9,446 bases of DNA from Wolbachia endosymbiont of Mansonella ozzardi (GTDB lineage: Bacteria > Pseudomonadota > Alphaproteobacteria > Rickettsiales > Anaplasmataceae). The DNA lies in the NCBI RefSeq assembly GCF_020278625.1, contig NZ_JADAKK010000041.1, positions 1 to 9,446 on the forward strand. The letters are read 5' to 3'. The notes beneath the pieces were generated by a model. That model worked only from the letters and a program-made list of their open reading frames with translations, made no database searches and was not told the DNA's origin. Positions within the stretch are counted from its first letter, which is position 1; each line of letters begins with the position of its first letter. Below are positions 1-6,833 of the stretch, in pieces. The translations under genes were made by a program, and so were the position numbers.

Positions 1-49
1 CAGTGACAAACTTTTTTGCACTTTTACCAACTGTTCTGACCTTTTTCAT
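1..49 (-). CDS. rpsK: 30S ribosomal protein S11, N-terminal fragment (cut by window edge)
   Basis: Only the first 16 codons are present, reading MKKVRTVGKSAKKFVT from an ATG at 49 down to the window edge. S11 sits on the platform of the 30S subunit near the mRNA exit and contacts the 3' region of 16S rRNA. The identification rests on the basic N-terminus, which resembles alphaproteobacterial S11, and on position: rpsK follows rpsM directly in the alpha operon of nearly all bacteria. The gap from the rpsM stop is 24 bases and has no clear Shine-Dalgarno sequence (only a weak TAAG), so translation may be coupled to rpsM or rely on A/U-rich initiation. The rest of the gene lies beyond the left edge; this is an edge effect, not a truncation. 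Confidence 0.85.
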   Translation of the reverse strand, partial: MKKVRTVGKSAKKFVT

Positions 50-73
50 TAAAACTTACAATAATAACAAATC

Positions 74-442
74 TTATTTTTTTCCAGCAATAGGCAAACG
101 AGATCTACCTTTACGAGTTTTAGCATTGGTATGAGTCCTTTGTCCTCTTACAGGTAAACCTTTCCTGTGTCTCACTCCTCTATAGCACCCCATTTCCACT
201 AAAAACTTTATATTCATAGCCACCTCTTTTCTAAGCTCACCTTCTATAGAATAATTTTGCCTAATGAAACTGCTGATCTTTTCTATGTCTTTATCTTGTA
301 ATTCCGAAACACGTTTGCTTTTATCAATTTCACAAGCATGACAAATTGTGTTTGCAGTAGCAATACCTATGCCATATATATAAGTTAATGCAAAAGGAAC
401 ACATTTCTTTAGTGGAACATTTACACCCGCAATACGTGCCAC
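74..442 (-). CDS. rpsM: 30S ribosomal protein S13
   Basis: S13 (122 aa, normal length) lies in the head of the 30S subunit, touches the P-site tRNA through its basic tail, and forms bridges to the 50S subunit. The N-terminus [10 protein letters not shown], the helix-hairpin-helix stretch around residues 20-30 ([10 protein letters not shown]) and the C-terminal signature at 87-112 ([10 protein letters not shown] ... [14 protein letters not shown]) are all typical. The start codon is GTG at 442; it is preferred because GGAG lies five bases upstream and the family N-terminus begins exactly here. An unusual C-x2-C pair (Cys34, Cys37, in ICHAC) occurs where most S13 proteins have no such pair; I would not infer metal binding from it alone. 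It is the first gene after the 58-base gap that follows adk and probably begins a promoter-proximal alpha segment with rpsK. Confidence 0.97.
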   Translation of the reverse strand: MARIAGVNVPLKKCVPFALTYIYGIGIATANTICHACEIDKSKRVSELQDKDIEKISSFIRQNYSIEGELRKEVAMNIKFLVEMGCYRGVRHRKGLPVRGQRTHTNAKTRKGRSRLPIAGKK

Positions 443-447
443 TGGTA

Positions 448-451
448 CTCC
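448..451 (-). promoter_or_regulatory. Shine-Dalgarno sequence of rpsM
   Basis: The minus strand reads GGAG followed by TACCA and then GTG. The five-base spacing supports the GTG at 442 as the true rpsM start; no in-frame ATG offers the family N-terminus MARIAG. Confidence 0.75.
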
Positions 452-476
452 GATACTTTATAATAACAACTCTTGA

Positions 477-504
477 TTTATACCATAAAACAATCCAGAG
501 TCAA
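477..504 (-). promoter_or_regulatory. Candidate sigma-70-type promoter for rpsM-rpsK
   Basis: On the minus strand TTGACT (504-499) is followed after 16 bases by TATAAA (482-477), with a TG at 485-484 one base before the -10 hexamer (extended -10). Each hexamer differs from the E. coli consensus at one position. The -35 box overlaps the adk stop codon and the whole element lies in the largest gap in the window. Transcription would start near position 470, giving a leader of roughly 28 bases that includes the rpsM ribosome-binding site. This is a prediction from pattern; A/T-rich DNA produces such matches by chance, but the combination of both boxes, spacing, extended -10 and location is good. 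Confidence 0.5.
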
Positions 505-1151
505 ACTAAATTGCAAGAAATTTTGCTTTCAATCTCTTGTCTTACCTGACCAATATTAAGACTAGCATTAATCGTTAACAATTTGTCTTTGTAATATTCA
601 CGTAAACCCTTTATTTGGATGTGATATTTGCTTATTCTTCTATTAATTGCAGATAAGTTAGAATCATCAATTCTCCTTTCTAGCTTTGTACTTTTACATT
701 TCATACAAGCAAGATAGTCATCGTTCTTAAGAGAAGATGCACTGTATACACTTTTGCAGTCTAAACACACAAGGCGACTCTTTAACCTATTAACTGCAAT
801 CTTATCATCAAGCTGTAACTCAATAACAACATCCACATCTCTATTATATCTCTCCAGCAAAACTTGAGTTAAGAAACGAGCTTGATTTAAATTTCTCGGA
901 AAACCATCCAACAAAAAATTATCATCTACTAGTACAAGCTGGTCACGTAATAACTCACATATAACTTTATCTTGAATCAAATTACCTGATTCTACGGTAT
1001 CCTTTATTTTTTTACCTAATTCGCTGTTGCTAGATATAATATTTCTCAATAAATCCCCTACTGAAATTAACTTTAAGTTATACTTTGCTATTAGCAGGCC
1101 CGATTGAGTACCTTTACCGGAGCCAGGAAGACCAAAAATTGTAATAATCAT
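501..1151 (-). CDS. adk: Adenylate kinase, long form with four-cysteine LID
   Basis: This cytoplasmic enzyme converts ATP plus AMP into two ADP and keeps adenine nucleotides in balance. The 216-residue protein shows the P-loop GLPGSGKGT (7-15), the AMP-binding GDLLR (32-36), DGFPR (82-86), and the LID domain from about 121 to 160. The LID holds Cys129-x2-Cys132 and Cys149-x2-Cys152, the structural zinc site found in Gram-positive and some other adenylate kinases but replaced in E. coli. The downstream RRIDD (159-163) and Arg171 are the expected catalytic and binding arginines. The usual Thr-x-Pro-Leu after the LID is replaced by IKGL, a mild divergence. The ATG overlaps the secY stop by four bases (ATGA) and lacks a good Shine-Dalgarno, which implies translational coupling to secY. 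The secY-adk order is common in alphaproteobacteria. Confidence 0.97.
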   Translation of the reverse strand: MIITIFGLPGSGKGTQSGLLIAKYNLKLISVGDLLRNIISSNSELGKKIKDTVESGNLIQDKVICELLRDQLVLVDDNFLLDGFPRNLNQARFLTQVLLERYNRDVDVVIELQLDDKIAVNRLKSRLVCLDCKSVYSASSLKNDDYLACMKCKSTKLERRIDDSNLSAINRRISKYHIQIKGLREYYKDKLLTINASLNIGQVRQEIESKISCNLV

Positions 1152-2479
1152 CTTAATTTTCTCGTTTTAGACTCATATTTTTTTATCCAGCTATCATATC
1201 TGTTCGAAAAGATATAGGATTGTATTTGCATGATGGTATCAGTAACAACGTTAACTATAATCAATAAGCTTGTTCCACCAAAAATAAACGGTATATCATA
1301 ATAATATCTTATGACTTCAGGTACAGCACATATAACCACCAAATATGTAGAGCCAATGAACGTCAACTTAAAAACTATATCTTGAAGGTAATCAGAAGTA
1401 TGTTTTCCAGGCCTTCTACCAGGTATAAAACCACCATTTTTTTTAAGGAAATTGGCATTTTCTTCTGGGTTAAATATAAAATTGGTGTAGAAAAAGTTAA
1501 AAAATATTATAAACGCTAAGTAAGCTACAACATAAACTACTTTATTTGTCATAAAATAATTCAAAATAAAGTCAGAAAAAGCATATCCCTTATAGAAATT
1601 TGCAATTGAAATAGGTGTAAGTAAAATTGCATTAGCAAAAATAGTTGGTATTACGCCAGATAAATTAATCTTTAATGGGATATAAGTAAAATCGTCACTA
1701 TGTAATTTTTTAAACTGCTTTTTAGGATACTGAACAATGACTTTTCTGTAAGAAGACTCTACAAAAATAACCAAAAGCAACAGCAAAAAAAACACCGCCA
1801 AAATAAAAAGGATAATAAACAACGATATGTTACCGTTTTTATTTAATGTTAATAGAGATGAAAAAGCACTATGTAGCTCTGATATTATGCCAGTAAAAAT
1901 AATTAATGAGATACCATTGCCTATACCATTAGCACTGATTTGCTCACCAAGCCACATTAGAAACATAGTTCCACCTAAAAGGCTGAAAACACCTACTGTA
2001 CGAAACATAAGGCCAGGTTCAATTACAATTAATACCCCTTCCTTATTCATTCTTTCTAATCCAATTAAAATAGTAATCGATTGAAATACACAAAACACTA
2101 TAGTCATATACCGTATGTAGGAATTCATCTTTCGACGTCCTAATTCCCCATCATTTTTAACTTCATTAATTCCTTTGATGGCAGAAGATAGTAACTGCAT
2201 AACTATAGATGCAACTATGTATGGCATAACACTTAGTGCTAAGATTGTCATCCTAGCTAATGCACCACCAGAAAAAAAATTAAATACTCCAAAAACACCA
2301 GAACCTTCCTTAGGGAATACATCACTAATTATATCAAGGTTAATTCCAGGAATAGGCACGTAAGTACCTAGGCGATAACAAATTAAAGCGATTAGCGTAA
2401 AAAACATACGCTTCAATAAATCGCCTTTATATAATAACGCAGAATCCAAACTATTAAATGTGGATTTGCTGCTCATCAT
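1148..2479 (-). CDS. secY: Preprotein translocase subunit SecY
   Basis: SecY is the pore-forming subunit of the SecYEG channel in the inner membrane, which exports unfolded proteins with SecA and inserts membrane proteins from the ribosome. At 443 residues it has the usual length. Ten hydrophobic segments can be traced: about 23-43, 62-100 (plug and TM2), 120-140, 160-180, 187-206, 218-240, 275-296, 313-333, 371-391 and 398-418. The YVPIPGIN turn after TM1, the C4 loop [11 protein letters not shown] (244-254) and the C5 loop with [15 protein letters not shown] and PGRRPG (353-358) are conserved; Arg356 matches the arginine in E. coli C5 needed for SecA function. [14 protein letters not shown] marks TM10. 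The start is two ATG codons in a row immediately after the rplO TAA, so either could be used; upstream there is no strong ribosome-binding site. Confidence 0.98.
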   Translation of the reverse strand: MMSSKSTFNSLDSALLYKGDLLKRMFFTLIALICYRLGTYVPIPGINLDIISDVFPKEGSGVFGVFNFFSGGALARMTILALSVMPYIVASIVMQLLSSAIKGINEVKNDGELGRRKMNSYIRYMTIVFCVFQSITILIGLERMNKEGVLIVIEPGLMFRTVGVFSLLGGTMFLMWLGEQISANGIGNGISLIIFTGIISELHSAFSSLLTLNKNGNISLFIILFILAVFFLLLLLVIFVESSYRKVIVQYPKKQFKKLHSDDFTYIPLKINLSGVIPTIFANAILLTPISIANFYKGYAFSDFILNYFMTNKVVYVVAYLAFIIFFNFFYTNFIFNPEENANFLKKNGGFIPGRRPGKHTSDYLQDIVFKLTFIGSTYLVVICAVPEVIRYYYDIPFIFGGTSLLIIVNVVTDTIMQIQSYIFSNRYDSWIKKYESKTRKLR

Positions 2480-2950
2480 TTATGATAGTATTTCCACACT
2501 ACCACCAACTGAAGCTACAGATTTTTTTGCAGCTTCTGACGCACAATCAATGTGAAATACACACCTCTCAGTCAGCTTACCTTTATTGAGAAGCTTAATT
2601 TTATCCTTGACAGACTTTATCAAACCTAGCTTACACAGCACATCTTTGTCTATAACAGAATCTTTCACTATTTTCTTAGTTTCTATTAAGTGCTGCACAT
2701 CACCAACATTAATTATGAAGCATATATTCCTACTTATAGGGTTAAAACCCCTTTTAGGTAAACGAGTGTATATAGACTGTTGTCCTCCTTCAAATCCATT
2801 TATGGAAACACCACTTCTAGCCTTTTGTCCTTTATGTCCCCTGCCAGATGTTTTGCCTTTACTACAACCAATACCTCTACCTAGCAACTTGGGCTTCTTT
2901 TTTTTCGATAATTTAGTGAATATAGAGTTTAATTTTATAGCACTATCCAT
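2480..2950 (-). CDS. rplO: 50S ribosomal protein L15
   Basis: L15 (156 aa) is a late-assembling 50S protein whose long glycine-rich, basic N-terminal arm threads into 23S rRNA. The arm is clear at about 24-45 (GRGIGCSKGKTSGRGHKGQKAR in outline), followed by FEGGQQSIYTRLPKRGF (53-69), and the C-terminal globular part ends with a conserved Ala-rich region and VGGSVEIL. The start ATG at 2950 has AGG six bases upstream, inside the last codons of rpsE. Only three bases separate it from rpsE, so there is no room for the rpmD (L30) gene that stands here in many bacteria. The stop TAA is followed directly by the secY ATG. Confidence 0.97.
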   Translation of the reverse strand: MDSAIKLNSIFTKLSKKKKPKLLGRGIGCSKGKTSGRGHKGQKARSGVSINGFEGGQQSIYTRLPKRGFNPISRNICFIINVGDVQHLIETKKIVKDSVIDKDVLCKLGLIKSVKDKIKLLNKGKLTERCVFHIDCASEAAKKSVASVGGSVEILS

Positions 2951-2953
2951 ACT

Positions 2954-3466
2954 TTACCTATTTCCAACTATCTCGCTAATCTTTTTACCTCTTTTGCTTG
3001 CCACCTGACGAGGAGACAACATATTATCAAAAGCTCTAAACACTGCACATATAACGTTATGAGGATTATTTGATCTCGTAGATTTAGCTACTACATCTTT
3101 TATGCCTAGCACTTCAAAAACTGACCTAATCGCTCCACCAGCAATAATACCTGTTCCAGCTCTAGCTGCTCTTAAAACTATTTCACCAGAGCAAAATTTA
3201 GCTTTAATATCATGGTGCAAAGTTCTACCTTCACGCAAGTACACTCTAATCATCGATTTTTTCGCAGCATTTACAGCTTTTATCCTTGCTTCAGCAACCT
3301 CTGCGTGTTTGCCCATTCCGCATCCTACCCTACCCTTTTCGTCTCCAACAACGACCAAAATTGAAAATGAAAATCTTCTACCACCTTTGGTAACTGTTGT
3401 CACTCTACGTACTGAAACTAAAAGCTCTGATAAATCGTTGTTATTTTGTAAAATTTTTACAACCAT
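2954..3466 (-). CDS. rpsE: 30S ribosomal protein S5
   Basis: S5 lies at the mRNA entry of the 30S subunit and, with S3 and S4, shapes decoding accuracy and helicase activity. The protein is 170 residues from the ATG at 3466. The N-terminal double-stranded-RNA-binding-like domain includes [17 protein letters not shown] (26-42) with [13 protein letters not shown] (45-57); the C-terminal domain has [16 protein letters not shown] (103-118) and SNNPHN (132-137). The frame stays open to a TTG at 3472, but AGAAGG at 3480-3475 is eight bases before the ATG and only two before the TTG, so the ATG is chosen. The Shine-Dalgarno overlaps the rplR stop (TAGAAGG). Loop residues around 20-30, where spectinomycin-resistance changes occur in other bacteria, look ordinary. 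Confidence 0.96.
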   Translation of the reverse strand: MVVKILQNNNDLSELLVSVRRVTTVTKGGRRFSFSILVVVGDEKGRVGCGMGKHAEVAEARIKAVNAAKKSMIRVYLREGRTLHHDIKAKFCSGEIVLRAARAGTGIIAGGAIRSVFEVLGIKDVVAKSTRSNNPHNVICAVFRAFDNMLSPRQVASKRGKKISEIVGNR

Positions 3467-3474
3467 ATTCAAAA

Positions 3475-3480
3475 CCTTCT
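3475..3480 (-). promoter_or_regulatory. Shine-Dalgarno sequence of rpsE, deciding its start
   Basis: The minus strand reads AGAAGG, sharing its first two bases with the rplR TAG stop codon. It is eight bases from the ATG at 3466 and two bases from an upstream in-frame TTG, so it supports the shorter 170-residue S5. Confidence 0.75.
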
Positions 3481-3850
3481 AAAACTTAAACCCAGAACTT
3501 CTTAAAGCCTCAGCAAATTGAGGAACTAACCCTGTATATTTATATGCTCCACGGTCAAACACCAACTCTTGTTCTAATTTTATATTAGATAGACGTTCAA
3601 CCATCAAAGAAGAAACCTGTTTTACAGTTTCAGCGTTGACCCTACCTTTACATACACCCCTAATTTTAGCATCCAAAGTAGAAGCAGAGGTGAGAGTCAC
3701 TCCTTTTTTGTCATTGATTAACTGAGCGTAAAAATGCCTGTTGGACTTGAATATGGATATACGTAAACGCTCAGCGCCGTTATTGAGCTTCTTTCTATTA
3801 CGTAGTTTCCTTTTTTCATAATTACTTAAAAAATTATGTAATCTTCTCAT
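3479..3850 (-). CDS. rplR: 50S ribosomal protein L18
   Basis: L18 binds 5S rRNA and, with L5, attaches it to the central protuberance of the 50S subunit. The 123-residue protein has a basic N-terminal tail (to about residue 30, rich in Lys/Arg), then RLRISIFKSNRHFYAQLIND (29-48), and the C-terminal signature VFDRGAYKYTGLV with FAEALRSSGFKF at the end, which are standard for the family. The start ATG at 3850 is five bases after the rplF stop; the ribosome-binding signal is weak, suggesting coupled translation. Nothing is missing relative to the family; the protein is about five residues longer at the N-terminus than E. coli L18, as in many alphaproteobacteria. Confidence 0.96.
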   Translation of the reverse strand: MRRLHNFLSNYEKRKLRNRKKLNNGAERLRISIFKSNRHFYAQLINDKKGVTLTSASTLDAKIRGVCKGRVNAETVKQVSSLMVERLSNIKLEQELVFDRGAYKYTGLVPQFAEALRSSGFKF

Positions 3851-3855
3851 CTTAA

Positions 3856-4401
3856 TTACTTCTTTTTACTTACAACTTTACGTAACATAAATTTGTCTTT
3901 CATTACAATACCCTTACCTTTATAAGGGTCGTACTTTCTAATTTTGCATATATCGGATGCTACCATATAGACTTTTTGTTTATCTATACTACTCACTACT
4001 AAGTGAGTTGGTTTTACACACTTAATCTCAACGTCCTTAGGCACTTTATACTTCACATTATGGCTATAGCCAAGATATAAAGTCAAATATTTACCATCAC
4101 ACTCCGCTTTATATCCAACACCATTAATTTCAAGATCAACAGAAAAACTATTAATCATGCCATTAATAATATTGTTAATATTGCTCCTATAAGTACCCCA
4201 TATAGGCTTTGTCTCATTATAATTATCTTTGCTTTGATCAACAAAAAGCAGCAACTGATTATCAACAACATGGCATACAACATCACTGCATAGCCTAAGT
4301 TCTTTTTCTACCTTGGCACTTTTTATTAACATTTTACCATCATTACACTCAACTGAAATACCAGCAGGAATATTGATAGGCGCAGCACCTATACGAGACA
4401 T
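3856..4401 (-). CDS. rplF: 50S ribosomal protein L6
   Basis: L6 sits near the sarcin-ricin loop and factor-binding site of the 50S subunit. At 181 residues it has normal length and two similar domains: residues 1-82, starting MSRIGAAPINIPAG, and 83-181, with INGVGYKAE (92-100) and the family signature DPYKGKG (158-164). WGTYRSNINNIINGM (68-82) closes the first domain. The sequence is fairly diverged and contains six cysteines (19, 38, 43, 102, 128, 152), more than usual for this protein. It has the best Shine-Dalgarno of the window (AGGAGG, five bases before the ATG) and follows rpsH with 16 bases between them. Confidence 0.96.
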   Translation of the reverse strand: MSRIGAAPINIPAGISVECNDGKMLIKSAKVEKELRLCSDVVCHVVDNQLLLFVDQSKDNYNETKPIWGTYRSNINNIINGMINSFSVDLEINGVGYKAECDGKYLTLYLGYSHNVKYKVPKDVEIKCVKPTHLVVSSIDKQKVYMVASDICKIRKYDPYKGKGIVMKDKFMLRKVVSKKK

Positions 4402-4406
4402 AAATT

Positions 4407-4412
4407 CCTCCT
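4407..4412 (-). promoter_or_regulatory. Full-consensus Shine-Dalgarno of rplF
   Basis: The minus strand reads AGGAGG, then AATTT, then the rplF ATG at 4401. It is the only six-base perfect match I found in the window and may raise L6 translation independently of coupling to rpsH. Confidence 0.8.
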
Positions 4413-4417
4413 ACTAC

Positions 4418-4813
4418 TTAAAATACACGACACAAAACTTCTCCACCAACTTTCAATTTATGCGCATTGTAATCAGTCATCACTCCTTTAGACGTAGATA
4501 TAATAAAAATACCAAGTCCATTATATGCCTTAGTAATGTCCCTGCATTTAGAATAGCGACGACAACCAGGTTTTGATACTCTAACTATATTACTAATTAC
4601 AGGTGACTTCTTATAATACTTCAATTTTACGATAAAAGATGGCACATTGCCTACAACTTCTTTCTGGTAACTAAGGATATATCCTTCATCCTTTAAGATT
4701 TTCAGTATAGAAGAATTTACCTTAGAAAACAGAACTCTTGTTGTCCTGTGCATTGCCAATTGAGCATTACGTATCCTCGTCAAAAAATCACCAACACTAT
4801 CAGACAACGCCAC
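4418..4813 (-). CDS. rpsH: 30S ribosomal protein S8
   Basis: S8 is a primary 16S rRNA-binding protein of the central domain; in enterobacteria it also represses the spc operon by binding mRNA near rplE. The 131-residue protein starts [18 protein letters not shown], matching the family, and carries the C-terminal signature [17 protein letters not shown] (101-117) that contacts rRNA, ending GGEVLCRVF. The start codon is GTG at 4813, chosen because AGGAG lies six bases upstream and the N-terminus aligns exactly with known S8 proteins. I could not recognise an S8-like hairpin in the rplX-rplE region by eye, so autoregulation of the E. coli kind is not shown. Confidence 0.97.
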   Translation of the reverse strand: MALSDSVGDFLTRIRNAQLAMHRTTRVLFSKVNSSILKILKDEGYILSYQKEVVGNVPSFIVKLKYYKKSPVISNIVRVSKPGCRRYSKCRDITKAYNGLGIFIISTSKGVMTDYNAHKLKVGGEVLCRVF

Positions 4814-4819
4814 AATATA

Positions 4820-4824
4820 CTCCT
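4820..4824 (-). promoter_or_regulatory. Shine-Dalgarno sequence of rpsH, supporting a GTG start
   Basis: The minus strand reads AGGAG, then TATATT, then GTG at 4813. Strength and spacing make the GTG a convincing initiation codon. Confidence 0.8.
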
Positions 4825-4841
4825 ATATTATCTATATTATA

Positions 4842-5150
4842 TTACCAACTAGACTTCGTAACCCCTGGAATTTTTCCAAAAGAACATAAATCACGCAAAA
4901 CAATCCTACATAAACCAAACTTTCTATATACTCCTCTTGGTCTCCCTGTTAGAGCACACCTATTTCTAATTCTGATTTGAGAAGAATCTCTAGGCAACTC
5001 TTTAATCAGCTTGTTTTGAGCTGCAAACCTCTCACTTATAGGTATATTCTTATTATTTATTATAGATTTTAGCTTTTTTCTTTTCTCTTCATATTGATCG
5101 TGCAATTTTATCCTACGAAGATTTCTTTGTATCATAGATTTTTTTGCCAT
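4842..5150 (-). CDS. rpsN: 30S ribosomal protein S14, zinc-free long form
   Basis: S14 is part of the 30S head near the decoding region and the S3/S10 cluster. At 102 residues this is the long type without a zinc ribbon: the C-terminal signature [22 protein letters not shown] (63-83 in outline) has single cysteines (65 and 81) rather than two C-x2-C pairs, and it ends [11 protein letters not shown] as usual. The basic N-terminal helix (about 6-30) and the middle region [20 protein letters not shown] are typical of alphaproteobacteria. The ATG at 5150 follows rplE by 16 bases with an AG-rich stretch (AAGAGAAGAGA) just upstream. After the stop there are 28 AT-rich bases before rpsH. Confidence 0.97.
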   Translation of the reverse strand: MAKKSMIQRNLRRIKLHDQYEEKRKKLKSIINNKNIPISERFAAQNKLIKELPRDSSQIRIRNRCALTGRPRGVYRKFGLCRIVLRDLCSFGKIPGVTKSSW

Positions 5151-5166
5151 ATATCTCTTCTCTTAA

Positions 5167-5700
5167 TTAATCAAAAAAGGGAAACCTAAAAGCTAGCAAT
5201 AGCTCTTTTGCTTCTTTATCACTAGTCGTACTTGTTATAATATTGATATCCATACCTCTAATCCTACTTATTTTATCGTAATCTATTTCTAAAAATGAAA
5301 TATGTTCCTTTATACCAAAGGAAAAATTACCATTACCGTCAAATTGTTTTACACTAAATCCTCTAAAATCTTTTTCTCTTGGTAAAGCAACATATATCAA
5401 TCTTTCTAAAAACTCATACATTTTATCTTTACGCAAAGTTACTTTGCAACCTACCGTAGCGCCTTTCCTTATCTTAAAACCAGAAATGGATTTTTTTGCA
5501 AACGTTGATACAGGCTTTTGCCCTGCAATTAAATATAGATCATCAAGCGGTTCATTTATTGCTTTACTGTTTGTAGCAGCATCTCCAACACCCATATTAA
5601 TACATACCTTGACAAGCTTAGGTACTTGCATCATGTTGCAGTAGTTAAACTTGTCCTTCAAGGATTTTACTATACTATCTCTGTATAATTCTTTAAACAT
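5167..5700 (-). CDS. rplE: 50S ribosomal protein L5
   Basis: L5 binds 5S rRNA together with L18 in the central protuberance and contacts P-site tRNA and S13. The 177-residue protein shows the family landmarks [15 protein letters not shown] (28-42), [22 protein letters not shown] (64-79 region), a conserved GCKVTLR and [16 protein letters not shown], and the [20 protein letters not shown] near the end, followed by FRFPF. Start ATG at 5700 has AGG five bases upstream, overlapping the rplX TAG. The length is within two residues of E. coli L5 and no key block is missing. Confidence 0.97.
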   Translation of the reverse strand: MFKELYRDSIVKSLKDKFNYCNMMQVPKLVKVCINMGVGDAATNSKAINEPLDDLYLIAGQKPVSTFAKKSISGFKIRKGATVGCKVTLRKDKMYEFLERLIYVALPREKDFRGFSVKQFDGNGNFSFGIKEHISFLEIDYDKISRIRGMDINIITSTTSDKEAKELLLAFRFPFFD

Positions 5701-5706
5701 ATCAAC

Positions 5707-6024
5707 CTAGCCTATTACTTCTCCAGAAACTTTTGCAAAACGCACTTTTTTACCATCTATAATCTTAAACCCTACTCTAGTTGGAGCTTTATACTTAGGG
5801 TCTAATATTGCGATGTTAGATATATCAATAGCTAACTCTTTATTTAATATACCGCCACTACTACCAGCTTTCGGTTTAGTATGTTTCTTATGTACATTCA
5901 CTCCAGAAACAACAGCCTTTTTTTTAGCGTCACGTGTGATAATTTTGATTACTTTACCAACTTTTCCTCTATCCCTGCCAGTTAAAACTATGACGTCATC
6001 ACCACTTCTTATTTTTGCACTCAT
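5707..6024 (-). CDS. rplX: 50S ribosomal protein L24
   Basis: L24 starts 50S assembly by binding the 5' domain of 23S rRNA and lies near the exit tunnel. The 105-residue protein has the KOW motif at about 7-33 ([19 protein letters not shown] in outline), the basic [10 protein letters not shown] loop and the conserved ID-SNIA-LDPKYK-PTRVGFK stretch in the second half. The ATG shares its first base with the rplN stop (TAATG, one-base overlap), so re-initiation after rplN is likely. Only weak GAAG stands upstream as a ribosome-binding site. Confidence 0.97.
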   Translation of the reverse strand: MSAKIRSGDDVIVLTGRDRGKVGKVIKIITRDAKKKAVVSGVNVHKKHTKPKAGSSGGILNKELAIDISNIAILDPKYKAPTRVGFKIIDGKKVRFAKVSGEVIG

Positions 6025-6383
6025 TATAAAACTTCAACAGCTAATGACATTATTTTCATAAAAGAACCAGACGGCAATTTCTTCACCGGGCCAAACACTC
6101 GAGTACCAAGCGGCTCACCTTGATTATTAACTAAAACTACAGCATTGCTAGAAAAACAAATTACAGAGTCATCAGATTTTCTGATACGATTTCTCACTCT
6201 AACAACAACTGCTCTATATACTTTTCCCTTTTCGACCTTCCCTTTCGGGTTGATAGATTTAGTAGACACAATAATTGTATCACCTATAGATGCAGACTTC
6301 CTCCCGCCCAACAAGCCAATACAAAGCACTTCACGTGCACCAGAATTATCAGCTACTTCCAACAATGTATTTTTTTGAATCAT
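6024..6383 (-). CDS. rplN: 50S ribosomal protein L14
   Basis: L14 lies at the subunit interface and takes part in an inter-subunit bridge with 16S rRNA; it also contacts L19. The 119-residue protein begins [18 protein letters not shown], with the expected [14 protein letters not shown] (27-40), a basic [17 protein letters not shown] segment (46-62), the [21 protein letters not shown] block (80-100) and a final Leu-Ala-x-Glu-Val. The ATG at 6383 is preceded by AAGGTG five bases upstream, within the end of rpsQ. It is the first gene of what is the spc operon in E. coli; no promoter or terminator is visible in the nine bases before it, so it is joined to the S10 block here. Confidence 0.98.
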   Translation of the reverse strand: MIQKNTLLEVADNSGAREVLCIGLLGGRKSASIGDTIIVSTKSINPKGKVEKGKVYRAVVVRVRNRIRKSDDSVICFSSNAVVLVNNQGEPLGTRVFGPVKKLPSGSFMKIMSLAVEVL

Positions 6384-6392
6384 ATAAGCACC

Positions 6393-6626
6393 TTACTCAA
6401 TTCGCACAACAATCCATTTTTTAGTAGTAGAAACAGGCTTGTGTTCTTGTATAAAAACCATATCTCCTTCTTTGCAATTATTATTCTCATCATGTGCTGT
6501 ATACTTTTTATATTTTTTTATAACTTTCTTATAAAATTTATCCTTATATACCCGCAATACTGAGACCTTTACAGTTTTATCGCACTCAGCTTTAGCTACA
6601 ATACCACAAAAAATCTTCTTAGGCAT
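6393..6626 (-). CDS. rpsQ: 30S ribosomal protein S17
   Basis: S17 is an early-binding protein of the 30S body with an OB-fold. The 77-residue protein has the family pattern GIVAKAECDKTVKVSV (8-23), a basic loop with YKKYTAHDENN (39-49), GDMVFIQEHKPVS (54-66) and the final KKWIVVRIE. The start ATG at 6626 overlaps the end of rpmC by eight bases. An AGGGG about six bases upstream inside rpmC is a strong ribosome-binding site, and GAGG abuts the ATG. Confidence 0.97.
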   Translation of the reverse strand: MPKKIFCGIVAKAECDKTVKVSVLRVYKDKFYKKVIKKYKKYTAHDENNNCKEGDMVFIQEHKPVSTTKKWIVVRIE

Positions 6627-6822
6627 CCTCTTCCCCTATTCTTCTTTCATTTAATATAGTTAAAATACGAGCTATGCTCTTTCTTATCAAGCCAAAACGT
6701 GAAATATTACTACACTGTCCTAATTTCTTCTGAAAAGCCAAATTAACAAACTCCTTCCTCAAATTTACAAGAATTTCATGCAACTCTTGCGAAGATTTTG
6801 ATCTAACGTCAGCTATATCCAT
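6619..6822 (-). CDS. rpmC: 50S ribosomal protein L29
   Basis: L29 is a small helical protein beside L23 at the polypeptide exit, where signal recognition particle and trigger factor dock. From the ATG at 6822 the protein is 67 residues, close to the family norm of 63-70, starting MDIADVRSKSSQELHEILVN and continuing as two long helices with LRKEFVNLAFQKKLGQ and RKSIARILTILNER. The frame continues to a TTG at 6837, but GGAG is five bases before the ATG and the extra five residues have no family counterpart, so the ATG is used. Eleven bases separate it from the rplP stop, and it overlaps rpsQ by eight bases. Confidence 0.94.
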   Translation of the reverse strand: MDIADVRSKSSQELHEILVNLRKEFVNLAFQKKLGQCSNISRFGLIRKSIARILTILNERRIGEEDA

Positions 6823-6827
6823 CGTAA

Positions 6828-6831
6828 CTCC
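6828..6831 (-). promoter_or_regulatory. Shine-Dalgarno sequence of rpmC, deciding its start
   Basis: The minus strand reads GGAG, then TTACG, then ATG at 6822. The site sits downstream of the in-frame TTG at 6837, so the longer reading cannot use it. Confidence 0.8.
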
Positions 6832-6833
6832 GT

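Noticed and set aside
443..500. Possible rpmJ (L36) or another small gene between adk and rpsM.
   Set aside because: The 58-base gap is too short for L36 (about 37 to 41 codons) and has no frame with its cysteine/histidine pattern.
1827..2363. Two open frames of 85 and 62 codons on the plus strand, opposite secY.
   Set aside because: Both mirror conserved SecY helices and have no independent coding signal.
2586..3008. A 140-codon open frame on the plus strand, opposite rplO and rpsE.
   Set aside because: It is the complement of two well-conserved ribosomal-protein genes, its composition (Leu, Pro, Phe, Ser runs) is what antisense of Lys/Gly/Glu-rich genes gives, and no ribosome-binding site or domain is evident.
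3102..3482. A 126-codon open frame on the plus strand, opposite rpsE.
   Set aside because: Fully antisense to rpsE with no recognisable domain; a shadow of the real gene.
4814..4841. AT-rich near-repeat (TAATATA twice) in the rpsN-rpsH gap as a possible promoter -10 or operator.
   Set aside because: No -35 box stands at suitable spacing, and simple AT repeats are common in this genome; the Shine-Dalgarno within it explains the one clear signal.
5167..6024. An S8 autoregulatory mRNA hairpin near rplX-rplE, as in enterobacteria.
   Set aside because: No segment resembling the S8-binding helix of 16S rRNA could be picked out by eye; a covariance-model search would be needed before claiming it.
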